Below the pieces are notes generated by a model that did no database searches, had not been told where the DNA came from, and saw only the letters and a list, made by a program, of their open reading frames with translations. Shown here in pieces: positions 32,355 to 40,283 of a DNA stretch of 40,283 nucleotides. Position 1 is the stretch's first letter; each line of letters begins with the position of its first letter. Location of the stretch: the NCBI GenBank assembly GCA_019116805.1, contig DXAV01000043.1:1-40283 (forward strand). Reading direction: 5' to 3'. The position numbers were made by a program, and so were the translations under genes. Source of the DNA: Candidatus Bacteroides merdavium. Lineage in GTDB: Bacteria; Bacteroidota; Bacteroidia; Bacteroidales; Bacteroidaceae.

Positions 32355-33640
32355 CAGACAGAACTCTCCAACCCGAAATAAAAAAGCCTGAACACCTGAC
32401 GGTGCAGGCGCCCGAACGAATGACCCTGCCCAATGGCGTCACCCTGAATGTGCTCAACGCGGGCGATAGCGAGGTGGTGCGCATCGACATCCTGATGGAA
32501 GGCGGCCGCTGGCACCAAAATCAGCCTTTGCAGGCCTTGTTCACCAACCGTATGTTGCGCGAAGGTACACGCCGCTACACCGCTGCTCAAATAGCCGAGC
32601 GGTTGGATTACTACGGCGCGTGGCTCGATCTCTCGAGTGCCTCTGAGCATGCCTTCGTCACCCTCTATTCGCTCAATAAATACTTGCCTCAGACACTCGA
32701 CGTACTGGAGAGTCTGGTCAAGGAACCACTTTTCCCCGACGACGAACTGGCCACGGTGGTAGAGAACAACGTCCAGCAGTTCAAGGTGAATATGCAGAAG
32801 GTGGACTTCCTGGCGCATCGGGGGCTGATGGAAACCCTTTATGGTGCAGGTCATCCCAGCGGGCGGATGGTGGGCGAAGCCGACTACCGTCGTATCACGT
32901 CCGACGTATTGCGCAATTTCTACAACCGTCACTACCATGCGGCCAACTGCTCGATATATGTATCCGGCAAGGTGACGGACGATTGCCTACGGCGACTGGA
33001 AACCTGCTTTGGAACGGAACATTTCGGTACCTCTACCTGTCGGACAGAGCAGCTCCATTATGAACCTGTGCCTGCGGTCGGCCGCCGTGTGTTCATCGAG
33101 CGCCCTGAGGCCATGCAAAGTGCCGTCAGAATGGGTATGCTGACCATTCCCTGCCACCATCCCGACTACCAGAAACTGCGCGTGCTGGTCACCGTCCTGG
33201 GAGGCTACTTCGGTAGCCGCCTGATGTCGAACATCCGCGAGGAGAAAGGCTACACCTACGGTATTTCCGCAGGGCTTGTCTCCTGTCCGGGCAGCAGCGT
33301 GCTGTTCATCTCCTCCGAGACAGCCAACGAGTATGTGGAGCCTCTCATCCATGAAGTCTTCCATGAAATGGATCGTCTCTGCCACGAGCCAGTGCCCGAC
33401 GAAGAACTCTCCATGGTGAAGAACTACATGTTGGGCGAACTGTGTCGCAACTACGAATCGGCCTTCTCCCTGTCCGATGCATGGATTTACCTTCAGACCT
33501 CCCGCTTGCCTGCCACTTACTTCGGCGAAGTACAGGATGCCATCACCCAAGTCACAGCCGAAGAGCTGCTTCGTCTGGCACAAAACTATTTTTGCAAAGA
33601 GAGTTTAAAAGAAGTGGTGTCGGGTAAAAAAATGTCCTAA
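32351..33640 (+). CDS. M16 (insulinase-type) peptidase homologue without zinc motif
   Basis: A 429-residue protein with both halves of the M16B peptidase fold: MTLPNGVTLNVLNAGDSEVVRIDILMEGGRW, RYTAAQIAERLDYYGAWLDLSSASEHAFV and the C-terminal half with LGGYFGSRLMSNIREEKGYTYGI. The catalytic HxxEH motif, expected near residue 60 where the text reads NQPLQALFTNRMLREGT, is absent. In many bacteria an inactive M16 subunit pairs with an active one, as in mitochondrial processing peptidase, so this is likely a non-catalytic partner. The start at 32351 overlaps the preceding stop. No signal peptide is visible. Confidence 0.88.
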   Translation: MTDRTLQPEIKKPEHLTVQAPERMTLPNGVTLNVLNAGDSEVVRIDILMEGGRWHQNQPLQALFTNRMLREGTRRYTAAQIAERLDYYGAWLDLSSASEHAFVTLYSLNKYLPQTLDVLESLVKEPLFPDDELATVVENNVQQFKVNMQKVDFLAHRGLMETLYGAGHPSGRMVGEADYRRITSDVLRNFYNRHYHAANCSIYVSGKVTDDCLRRLETCFGTEHFGTSTCRTEQLHYEPVPAVGRRVFIERPEAMQSAVRMGMLTIPCHHPDYQKLRVLVTVLGGYFGSRLMSNIREEKGYTYGISAGLVSCPGSSVLFISSETANEYVEPLIHEVFHEMDRLCHEPVPDEELSMVKNYMLGELCRNYESAFSLSDAWIYLQTSRLPATYFGEVQDAITQVTAEELLRLAQNYFCKESLKEVVSGKKMS

Positions 33641-33679
33641 AAAGCACCATGGCATTTCCTGCTATTGGGGGATAAATTG

Positions 33680-33687
33680 TACCTTTG
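33680..33687 (+). promoter_or_regulatory. Bacteroides-type -7 element for the MORN gene
   Basis: TACCTTTG matches TAnnTTTG and lies 38 bases before the MORN protein start. The -33 region is weak. It rules out the in-frame ATG at 33665 as the start. Confidence 0.6.
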
Positions 33688-33724
33688 TAAATCCAGTTGT
33701 AAAAAACGAAAAAGATTAATCTGC

Positions 33725-34891
33725 ATGAAAATAAAATGTTTCTATATAGCGCTCGTATGCTCCTGCCTCTCTCAGGGGGTCGTGGCACAGAGCGAAGGCG
33801 GCTTCTTTGACAAGTTGAAGGGAGTGTTTTCTTCGGAAGTCATTATTGGCACCTATACTTTCAAGGACGGCTCTGTCTATAATGGCGAAATGAAGGGCCG
33901 CAAGCCGAATGGGAAGGGTAAAACCGTCTTCAAGTCGGGCGACACTTACGAAGGCGAATACGTCAAAGGAAAGCGTCAGGGCTATGGCGTTTATACTTTC
34001 TCCGATGGAGAACGTTACGAAGGCCAGTGGTTTCAGGATCAGCAACATGGCAAGGGTATTTTTTACTTCCTGAACAACAACCGCTACGAGGGCCTCTGGT
34101 ATCAGGACTTCCAAAGTGGCGAAGGGACCATGTACTATTACAACGGTGACATTTACGAAGGAAACTGGCAGAACGACAAGCGCGAAGGGCAGGGCTCCTA
34201 TACGTGGAAGAACGGTTCGAAATATACTGGTTCGTGGAAGAACGACAAGAAGAACGGGAAAGGTACCCTCGTGTGGAACGACGGAAGTCGTTATGACGGC
34301 CATTGGAAGGACGATTTCCGTAGCGGTGAAGGTACGTTCGAATATGCCAACGGCGATAAATATACGGGCGGATGGAAGGAAGATATGCAGCACGGCAAGG
34401 GTGTCTATATCTTTCATACGGGCGACCGCTATGAAGGCTCCTATGTGCAGGGCGAACGAACGGGCGAGGGAATCTATACCCATGCCAACGGCGACAAATA
34501 TGTGGGCGGTTTCATGAATGGCCGCCAGCAGGGCAAGGGAACCTTTACGTGGGCCAATGGTTCCGTCTATGACGGTGAGTGGGCCGACAATGAACGGAGT
34601 GGCTACGGCGTCTATAAGTGGAACAACGGCGACTCTTACGAAGGCGAGTGGAAACACAACCAGTTCGACGGCCAGGGTAAGCTGGAGATGGCAGACGGAA
34701 CACGTTATGAAGGCGGATTTGTCAATGGCCTTGAAGAAGGAAAAGGAATACAGACCGACAAGGAGGGAAACACAGCCGAAGGCGTCTTCAAGCAAGGCAA
34801 GAAGGACGGTCTTTTTGTGGAGAAGGACAAGTATGGCAAGGTGACCCGCCAGATTACTTATAAAATGGGGCGCATTGCCCCCAACAATTGA
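33725..34891 (+). CDS. Secreted MORN-repeat protein
   Basis: A 388-residue protein made almost wholly of MORN repeats. A signal peptide (about 1-22, VVA|Q) is followed by a short linker and 14 tandem units of exactly 23 residues, each of the form YEGxWxxxxxxGxGxxxxxNGxx; the last is degenerate (AEGVFKQGKKDGLF). MORN repeats form an elongated beta-hairpin rod used for protein or lipid contact and scaffold roles. As a secreted form it is probably periplasmic or surface attached. The repeat number and regularity are clear from the sequence; partners are unknown. It is convergent with the corrin gene downstream, with a hairpin between. Confidence 0.93.
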   Translation: MKIKCFYIALVCSCLSQGVVAQSEGGFFDKLKGVFSSEVIIGTYTFKDGSVYNGEMKGRKPNGKGKTVFKSGDTYEGEYVKGKRQGYGVYTFSDGERYEGQWFQDQQHGKGIFYFLNNNRYEGLWYQDFQSGEGTMYYYNGDIYEGNWQNDKREGQGSYTWKNGSKYTGSWKNDKKNGKGTLVWNDGSRYDGHWKDDFRSGEGTFEYANGDKYTGGWKEDMQHGKGVYIFHTGDRYEGSYVQGERTGEGIYTHANGDKYVGGFMNGRQQGKGTFTWANGSVYDGEWADNERSGYGVYKWNNGDSYEGEWKHNQFDGQGKLEMADGTRYEGGFVNGLEEGKGIQTDKEGNTAEGVFKQGKKDGLFVEKDKYGKVTRQITYKMGRIAPNN

Positions 34892-34924
34892 TATTCACCT
34901 TGCAGGATGCTTTTGCAGGGGAAG

Positions 34925-34963
34925 CGCCCCGTCAGAGATTTTTCAGACATCTCTGCCGGGGCG
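34925..34963. other. Strong hairpin at the MORN/cbiHC convergent ends
   Basis: CGCCCCGTCAGAGAT (34925-34939) pairs with 34949-34963 over 14 of 15 positions, loop 9 nt. It includes the last codons of the corrin gene. No T-tract follows on either strand, so a terminator role is not certain. Confidence 0.5.
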
Positions 34964-36349
34964 TAGTTGTTCTGCGTCGTTGTAGCACAGGACGGCGTTG
35001 ACCAGCGTGGCGGCCAGATTGCTTCCTCCCTTGCGTCCTTCGACAATGATTTTGGGGATGGTAAAGGGTTTCACCATGTGCTTCGACTCCTGTACGTGGA
35101 CGAAGCCGACAGGAGCCGCCACAATGCCTGCCGGATGGGCTTTCCCTTTGCGCATCAGGTCACAAAGCTCCATCAAGGCGGTAGGTGCGTTGCCGAAGAC
35201 AAACAAAGCGTCAGGGTGTTCCTCTACCGCCAGGCGGATGCCTGCCTGCGTGCGGGTGATGTTCTTTTCGGAGGCCATTTCGGCCGAGCGCGGGTCGCTG
35301 AGGTAGCATTTCACTTCCACTCCCAGCCGTTGCAACGCTCCCTTGCGGATGCCGCTGGCGGCCATGGTCACGTCGGTGACGATGGTCTTGATGCCGCCTT
35401 GGATTATTTTCTCGTACAATGTTGCTACCGCATGAGGATCCGTGTAGAGAAGCTGCTCCATTTCGAAGTCGGCCGTCGTGTGGATGGCGTGCAGCAGGGC
35501 CCATTTGTGATCCAGAGGGATATCCTTGTTTCTCAGTTCGCTTTCGATGGTGCGGAAGCTTCTTATCATGATGTCCTGCCCGATGGAGGCGTCCGATGTG
35601 TGTTCCTCGCGATAATAGCCGCGTGGCGTGACGAAGGCGCCTTTCCATTCATAGGATTGAGAGTTGCCGATGATGACGACGGTAAACATGTCCACCTCCT
35701 CAGGATCGAAGGCCTGTAAGGTGGTGACGTAGCTCTCTTGTTCAGGTCTGCCTGCCTGGCGTACGTATCCCACAGGCGTTTGTGGTGAACGTCCCTCGCG
35801 CAGGAAGATTTCTTTCAGACGATAGAGCTGCCAATATCGGCCTTCGCTCTTGGGGTTATAGACGGCGGTGACAAAATCGGCTTGGGCGGCGGCTACAATC
35901 CGTTTCTCAATACGTTCCCAAGGTGTCATCAGGTCGCTCAGGGAGATGACGCAGAAGTCGTGTCCCATAGGTGCGCCCAGCAGGGAGGCTGCCTTTTGGA
36001 AGGCGCTGATACCAGGGAGGGATACGATTTCGACCGAGCTACCCCGTTCGCGCTTCATTTCGTAGATGAGCGGTGTCATGCCATAGATACCTGCGTCGCC
36101 CGAGCTGATGACACACACTGTCTTGCCTTGTTCGGCCAGTTCGAAAGCCTGTTCGGCCCGTACCCGTTCGCGCTTCATACCCGTGTCGATGCAGCTCGTT
36201 TCGGGGCGCAGGTAAGGGGTGACAAACTGGAAATAATATTTGTAGCCTATCACGGCGTCTGCCTCCTGCAAAGCAGCCTTGACGGCAGGAGTAATGTCTT
36301 GTCTGCTGCCTGGCCCGATGCCGGCAACGATTATTTTCGATTGGTTCAT
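34943..36349 (-). CDS. Fused precorrin-3B C17-methyltransferase / precorrin-8X methylmutase
   Basis: A 468-residue bifunctional corrin enzyme. Residues about 1-240 are a CbiH/CobJ-type SAM methyltransferase (IIVAGIGPGSRQDITPAV, SSGDAGIYGMTPL, PLIYE, VYNPKSEGRYWQL, VVIIGNSQSYEW). Residues about 255-460 are a CbiC/CobH-type methylmutase that moves a methyl group from C11 to C12; LLHAIHTTADFEM holds the likely proton-shuttling His and GNAPTALMEL is the family end motif. The two steps are close in the pathway, so fusion is logical. I chose 36349 as start because a -7 element at 36374-36381 overlaps the upstream ATG at 36376; 36364 is also possible. It lies downstream of the chelatase gene with an 82-base gap. 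Confidence 0.92.
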   Translation of the reverse strand: MNQSKIIVAGIGPGSRQDITPAVKAALQEADAVIGYKYYFQFVTPYLRPETSCIDTGMKRERVRAEQAFELAEQGKTVCVISSGDAGIYGMTPLIYEMKRERGSSVEIVSLPGISAFQKAASLLGAPMGHDFCVISLSDLMTPWERIEKRIVAAAQADFVTAVYNPKSEGRYWQLYRLKEIFLREGRSPQTPVGYVRQAGRPEQESYVTTLQAFDPEEVDMFTVVIIGNSQSYEWKGAFVTPRGYYREEHTSDASIGQDIMIRSFRTIESELRNKDIPLDHKWALLHAIHTTADFEMEQLLYTDPHAVATLYEKIIQGGIKTIVTDVTMAASGIRKGALQRLGVEVKCYLSDPRSAEMASEKNITRTQAGIRLAVEEHPDALFVFGNAPTALMELCDLMRKGKAHPAGIVAAPVGFVHVQESKHMVKPFTIPKIIVEGRKGGSNLAATLVNAVLCYNDAEQLRPGRDV

Positions 36350-36373
36350 TTCATTGGATTTCATAATGTTTGG

Positions 36374-36381
36374 CAAAGATA
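36374..36381 (-). promoter_or_regulatory. Bacteroides-type -7 element for the fused corrin gene
   Basis: TATCTTTG on the minus strand fits TAnnTTTG and sits in the gap after the chelatase gene, about 25 bases before the selected start. No clear -33 box. It implies the corrin gene can be expressed apart from the upstream transport genes. Confidence 0.5.
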
Positions 36382-36431
36382 CGTCTTTTTGGCCAACTTT
36401 CAGATTGCCTTCATCCGTCTTTCATCTTATT

Positions 36432-37376
36432 TCAGTCTTTTCCAGCTGCATAGGCTGCCTTTTTTTCCATGATACCTACATTGCGATGGTACAGGCTGAA
36501 CCGGATATGTTCGATGAAGATATCTTGGATTTCAGTCATTTGTCCCAAGCCTTCCTGACTTACATGAACGGTATAGCCTTCTGCTTCCAGCTTTTCTTTC
36601 CATTCGTTGGCTATATCGTTGCGGGCATGGTCGCCCGCTACTAGCATGAAAGGCTGTAGGATTACGTTTCGGGCTTTCGATACCTTCAATCGTGCCAGCA
36701 AATTGTCAAGGGTAGGATAACCTTCTATCGTGGCTACGTGGCAGTTTGAATGTCCGGAGGCTTTCAACATATAGTCCATTTGGCTATAGACGGCTGTTCT
36801 GGGTGTATAGGTACCGTGTCCCACGAGTACAAAATGTTCCTGTACCTTTGGTTTTCCTTTCGATGCTTCTGTGTTCAGCCGTTTGGTCAGGATATCAGCC
36901 ACCTTTTCGCAATCCTCTATTGAGTAGAGCAGGGGAGTACCTACGCGTATTTCCTTGAAGAAAGCCTGTACACTTTCCACATCGTGCCGAAGTGATTCCA
37001 TCTCCACTCCATCAATGATATTGCTGCTCTGCACGATGATGTGTGTATAACCTTCGGCCCGCAGGCGTAGAAGTGCTTCTAGCGGAGTATCCTTTCGGAT
37101 GCCGCGTTGTTTCAGGCGGCGGATGACGATGCGTGATGTATAAGCTTCGCTAAAGGTAAGTTCGGGAAAGGTTTCCTGTACTTTCCGATTGAGAGCATCG
37201 ATGGTGAGGGCGCGTGTGTCGTCGTAAGTCGTGCCGAAATGCACCATCAGCAGAGCTGCTTTCTCGTCCGCCTTCAGGCCGGCAAGAAAATCGGAAGGGA
37301 CAAAACCGCCCTCTCCGTATGCGCGACAGAGGAGGACGGTTTGCCATAACAAAAGTAAAGTAAGGGCTTTTTTCAT
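36432..37376 (-). CDS. cbiK: Sirohydrochlorin cobaltochelatase CbiK-type, with signal peptide
   Basis: A 314-residue class II chelatase that inserts cobalt into sirohydrochlorin in anaerobic B12 synthesis. The core is seen in AALLMVHFGTTYDDTRALTIDALN, with the metal-binding His, SSNIIDGVEMESL, FVLVGHGTYTPRTAVYSQMD with the second His, HVATIEGYPTLD, and LQPFMLVAGDHARNDIAN. Unlike cytosolic CbiK it starts with a basic, hydrophobic segment and a cleavage-like site (about residues 1-21, AYGEG), so it is predicted to be exported. Periplasmic CbiK forms are known from Desulfovibrio and may serve metal or heme handling rather than B12 synthesis. It is 13 bases after the DUF4374 lipoprotein gene and probably in one operon with the TonB receptor. 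Confidence 0.9.
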   Translation of the reverse strand: MKKALTLLLLWQTVLLCRAYGEGGFVPSDFLAGLKADEKAALLMVHFGTTYDDTRALTIDALNRKVQETFPELTFSEAYTSRIVIRRLKQRGIRKDTPLEALLRLRAEGYTHIIVQSSNIIDGVEMESLRHDVESVQAFFKEIRVGTPLLYSIEDCEKVADILTKRLNTEASKGKPKVQEHFVLVGHGTYTPRTAVYSQMDYMLKASGHSNCHVATIEGYPTLDNLLARLKVSKARNVILQPFMLVAGDHARNDIANEWKEKLEAEGYTVHVSQEGLGQMTEIQDIFIEHIRFSLYHRNVGIMEKKAAYAAGKD

Positions 37377-37389
37377 GCAGAGGCGGATT

Positions 37390-38712
37390 TTATTGGTTGC
37401 TCATGACACGCAGAATGTCGAAATAGAAGCTTTCGTCCACTTCGGCTCCTTTTTCCACTTTGCCTGTAGCAATGTCGTAAACGTAGAAGCACGACTCTTC
37501 ACGGGTGTTTACACCGATGTAGGCTTTCCCGTTGACAATGGCCGTACGTTGTGAGAAGCGGCCTGCGTTGTAGGGAATATCTATATTATTATATTTCAGT
37601 CGTTCTCTTGTACCGTCTGCCAGATTGAGGATGGTGTAGTAGTGGCAATAGGAGTCGATGTTGAGTTTACCGTCTTGTGGATCACCGTTGTCGTCGCGTA
37701 CATAAGCCAATGCCTTTCCGTTGCCCAGTGACTGGATGGTGAGTAGTTTGCCGTCAGCATTCGGATAGCCGTCATAGGTAGGGTCAAATTGGGTTTCCCC
37801 TTTTTTGATTCGTCGCAGATGTCCGATTTCTTTTTCATTTTCGTCGGGAGTGAAAGTGGCCAGGTAAAGGTTGTCGTTTTCGTCATACATCACGCAGTTC
37901 TGCATCAGTTCGCCGTATGCGCTGCCTGCCATCTGTTGGTCGATGTTGTTCGGCTCGTTGCTTTCCACTTTCATGGTAGCAGGGTCGATGATGGCAGTAT
38001 AAAAATAGGGGGTAGCCTTTCCATTTCGCTTCGAGGTCTTGGCGAAATAGAAGTAATAGAGTTTCTTGTCACTCTGGCGGTAGGTCAGGATACCCGATGT
38101 GGTGAGTACTGGATAGCCTTCAGGGGCGGTGATTTCGCTTAGCGTACCGCTTCCGATAATTTCCATGTTGTCGGCATTCAGCTTGGTCCAGATTATTTTG
38201 TCCGTATCTCCGTTGGCTGCCATGATAATCAGTGTCTTGTCGTCCAGCCAAGCGTGTGTATAAGAACGTGCCTTGAATGTATATCCGTCGGCAAACGGAC
38301 GTTGTCCTACAACATTAAGGCTATTTTTGCCGGTTGTAGGGTCATAGTTCACTTCCAGTTTCACAAAGCGGTCGGCGGGTTGATAAGGCACTTCGTAATA
38401 GTATTTGCCTTTCACGATGGCTTCCATCGTATAGGTGTTTCCGTTGGATTCAAACTCCGAGCCGATACCTTCAATGCTGATTTTATCTGCGTCGGCACTC
38501 AGGTCGGAGACGCTTCTGACAATGGTTCCATCGCCCTGGCTCATGCCTCCGTGCTTGCCTACACTGAGAAATAGGTCGAAGTGATAGTCCTTCAGTGTTT
38601 CTTCAGGGTTTTCGCTACTTCCGTTTCCTTTGGGATCATCCGAACAGGCAGAGAAAGAAGTGGCCATCAGGGCGACCATACATGTACTCAATAAAAAGTT
38701 GAATTTTTTCAT
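37390..38712 (-). CDS. DUF4374 surface lipoprotein (XusB-like propeller)
   Basis: A 440-residue lipoprotein. The signal ends in the lipobox FSAC with Cys23; the following SDDPKG is acidic, as in Bacteroidetes surface-export signals. The mature part has repeated beta-blade text (TYTMEAIVKGKYYYEVPYQ, KLEVNYDPTTGK, HAWLDDKTLIIMAANGDTDKI, PYFYTAIIDPATMKV, NLYLATFTPDENEKEI, AYIGVNTREESCFYVYDIATGKVEKG), consistent with a beta-propeller of the DUF4374 family. In Bacteroides thetaiotaomicron a protein of this type, XusB, binds ferric siderophores for a partner TonB receptor. Here it lies 26 bases after a TonB receptor gene, so the pair likely captures a metal complex or corrinoid/heme compound. Confidence 0.85.
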   Translation of the reverse strand: MKKFNFLLSTCMVALMATSFSACSDDPKGNGSSENPEETLKDYHFDLFLSVGKHGGMSQGDGTIVRSVSDLSADADKISIEGIGSEFESNGNTYTMEAIVKGKYYYEVPYQPADRFVKLEVNYDPTTGKNSLNVVGQRPFADGYTFKARSYTHAWLDDKTLIIMAANGDTDKIIWTKLNADNMEIIGSGTLSEITAPEGYPVLTTSGILTYRQSDKKLYYFYFAKTSKRNGKATPYFYTAIIDPATMKVESNEPNNIDQQMAGSAYGELMQNCVMYDENDNLYLATFTPDENEKEIGHLRRIKKGETQFDPTYDGYPNADGKLLTIQSLGNGKALAYVRDDNGDPQDGKLNIDSYCHYYTILNLADGTRERLKYNNIDIPYNAGRFSQRTAIVNGKAYIGVNTREESCFYVYDIATGKVEKGAEVDESFYFDILRVMSNQ

Positions 38713-38738
38713 AATGAAACAATTGGTTATTGGTTGGA

Positions 38739-40283
38739 TTAATTAATGAATAGTCTGAATTTGGCAAAGAAGGCCCGGCCAGGCTTCTGCAATTTATAGT
38801 TGTCGTAAGCCGTTTCGTCCAACAGGTTTGAACATTCCAGCGACAGGCTGTATGTATCGTCTTTCCACGAATAGGAGAGGCTGGCGTTGCAGATGTGTTG
38901 CGTAGGGATATGCGACTTGTTCTCGTACGAACCGTAGGCTTCCCAGGTCAGGAAATACCAGTGCACCCATTGGTAGTTGCAGTTCAGACGCAGCTTACTG
39001 CCGGAGAGTCCTACGTTGTGAAACGTATAGCTTGCTTCAGCTCCACCGAAGAGCCAGGGACGGTTGGGCAGGCGGTTGTTGTAGGTGGCCGAAGGTTTTC
39101 CGTCGGTTTTGTATTCTTGTTGGTCGCGTGCGTCTTGATAGCTCAAGTTGCCGGATAACTGCAGCCTGTTTTGCCAGTCATATCGTACTTCTCCTTCCAT
39201 GCCCTTGATGTGTACGGCCGGAACATTCCTGTACTGCAACAGCCCTTCTTTTTCGATGACTTGCATTTGGATGAAGTTGTCCACATTGCGCAGGAAACCG
39301 TTGGCTTCGTAGTATAGTGTGTGTCCTTTAGATGGATGCCAGGTCCCGAAAATCCCAAGGTTGACATTGTCACTGCTTTCAGGTTCCAGAGCCACGTTGG
39401 CATAAACCGTTGTTCCGTTGCCAAGCAGCTCACGGGCGATGGGCAGGCGTACACTGTGCTCGAAGGAGGCTTTTACGGCAAAGGGGTGGACAAGGGTGAA
39501 ACGTGTTCCTACGCCATATCCCCAATAGTTTCGGGTAATAGAGCCTTGCACCTTGTTCGACCCTGTTGTTGCGCCCAAGTCGGTCTGTCGGATGTTGGCA
39601 TGGTTCACGTAGTTTTTCACGAAGAATGTGTTGTTCCATCGGTCGTCAAAAAACGCCTGATAATAGGAGAAACCTGTAATATGTTTGGTCAGTATGTCGT
39701 TTGAGGGTTCGAAGTCCGTATCCAGATCGTCATATCGGTCATTGCCCGTGCGATTCATCGAGTAATCCAGGTTGAAGCCGTGGTGTGTGTTTAACGTATA
39801 GTCCGCATTGGTGTGCACCAGTGTCATCGGTCGTTTATAGTGGCGCATTGAGCGCTTATTTCCTGTGATTTCGTTGCGTGAGCTTACAATGTAGTCTCCA
39901 TTCCAGTCATATTTCCGATAGGCTGTATCCACCGTCAGCGAGTGGTCCCACGTGTGCGAAAGCGAGGCATTCATCTGCAGCCCTTCTACCAGGAAATTGT
40001 GCTTTTGGTAGCGTGCCGCCACGTTCCATGCGTTCGTCTGCTTCTCAGCCATACCATAGACCACTGTCTGTACGGAGCCTGTTTGCAACTCCTTGTCCGT
40101 TTTGGAATAAGAACCTGAGACGAAGAACGCGTCGGCCCACCACTTGTTGGCGAAGCCTATTTCCAGTTGGCCCAGCAGGGAGAAGTAATCATCATGGAAA
40201 CGTCTGCGGTCGGCATAGACGTATGCGTCTGCTTCTTCGTCCCACACTTCCACGTCTTTCATCCGATAGTCGTTCTTCGAATA
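38739..40283 (-). CDS. TonB-dependent outer-membrane receptor, C-terminal barrel (partial)
   Basis: The last 514 residues of a TonB-dependent receptor whose N-terminus lies beyond the window. The text is alternating beta strands of a large barrel (YFSLLGQLEIGFANKWWADAFF, YWGYGVGTRFTLVHPFAVKASFEHSVRLP, ARELLGNGTTVYANVALEPESSDNVNLGIF) with the usual distal motif LEPE-S-NVNLG found in siderophore/heme/B12 receptors, and ends with NLLDETAYDNYKLQKPGRAFFAKFRLFIN-type closing strands. The frame continues to base 40283. The plug and signal peptide are not visible. It heads an operon with the DUF4374 lipoprotein and the exported chelatase, which points to uptake of a metal complex or tetrapyrrole. Confidence 0.9.
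   Translation of the reverse strand, partial: YSKNDYRMKDVEVWDEEADAYVYADRRRFHDDYFSLLGQLEIGFANKWWADAFFVSGSYSKTDKELQTGSVQTVVYGMAEKQTNAWNVAARYQKHNFLVEGLQMNASLSHTWDHSLTVDTAYRKYDWNGDYIVSSRNEITGNKRSMRHYKRPMTLVHTNADYTLNTHHGFNLDYSMNRTGNDRYDDLDTDFEPSNDILTKHITGFSYYQAFFDDRWNNTFFVKNYVNHANIRQTDLGATTGSNKVQGSITRNYWGYGVGTRFTLVHPFAVKASFEHSVRLPIARELLGNGTTVYANVALEPESSDNVNLGIFGTWHPSKGHTLYYEANGFLRNVDNFIQMQVIEKEGLLQYRNVPAVHIKGMEGEVRYDWQNRLQLSGNLSYQDARDQQEYKTDGKPSATYNNRLPNRPWLFGGAEASYTFHNVGLSGSKLRLNCNYQWVHWYFLTWEAYGSYENKSHIPTQHICNASLSYSWKDDTYSLSLECSNLLDETAYDNYKLQKPGRAFFAKFRLFIN

Noticed and set aside
33716..34795. 359-codon minus-strand open frame opposite the MORN gene
   Set aside because: Its apparent periodicity mirrors the MORN repeats on the other strand; no signal or known family.
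34925..34963. Rho-independent terminator after the MORN gene
   Set aside because: The stem is strong but no T-run follows on either strand, so it is listed only as a hairpin.

Overview
The window looks like chromosome from a gut-type member of the Bacteroidales, probably Bacteroidaceae. Supporting signs are the repeated TAnnTTTG (-7) promoter element with a TTG/TTTG-like box about 20 bp upstream, Q-starting mature proteins after signal peptides, a polysaccharide-utilisation block of secreted glycosidases plus a sulfatase, a fused CbiH-CbiC cobalamin enzyme, and a TonB receptor next to a DUF4374 lipoprotein. I cannot name a species.

Region 1 (1-12098, all + strand, AT-rich) is the downstream part of a carbohydrate locus. 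It holds the tail of an FAD-dependent oxidoreductase, a possible decayed glycosidase fragment, two different GH2 enzymes, a GH130 enzyme, a GH115 alpha-glucuronidase and a serine-type sulfatase. Together they suggest breakdown of a mannose-rich glycan carrying glucuronic acid and sulfate. No SusC/SusD pair is present here.

Region 2 (12105-14158) is a scar. A broken IS4-like transposase and a broken IS66 transposase lie back to back, and the IS66 piece runs directly into the C-terminal part of an FtsX/MacB-type ABC permease. Base composition changes abruptly at this junction, from AT-rich to GC-rich.

Region 3 (14228-21541) is GC-rich housekeeping and envelope sequence: an ABC ATPase, a membrane protein, a small lipoprotein, a Crp/Fnr regulator, a MATE exporter, a sugar acetyltransferase, a LytTR regulator overlapping a phosphodiester-glycosidase-like membrane protein, and an NlpE/lipocalin-type lipoprotein. 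Upstream of the MATE gene is the most unusual sequence in the window: 13 exact copies of a hexamer (TTCAGG or its complement CCTGAA) on a strict 11-bp lattice with unrelated spacers (18410-18558).

Region 4 (21613-28029) carries one-carbon and pyrimidine genes: fhs and glyA converge on a shared terminator, followed by an outer-membrane barrel protein, a flavin reductase and pyrI/pyrB. Palindromic intergenic elements of one family flank pyrI. A 229-bp foldback element with 33-bp arms and an AT-only inner palindrome lies between the divergent pyrB and PBP1A promoters.

Region 5 (28678-34891, + strand) has a class A penicillin-binding protein, a short FolK, an unrecognised membrane-anchored protein overlapping an M16 peptidase homologue without its zinc motif, and a 14-repeat MORN protein. 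Region 6 (34943-40283, - strand) is a corrin/metal locus: a TonB receptor running off the window edge, a DUF4374 lipoprotein, a signal-peptide-bearing CbiK chelatase, and the fused CbiH-CbiC enzyme with its own likely promoter.
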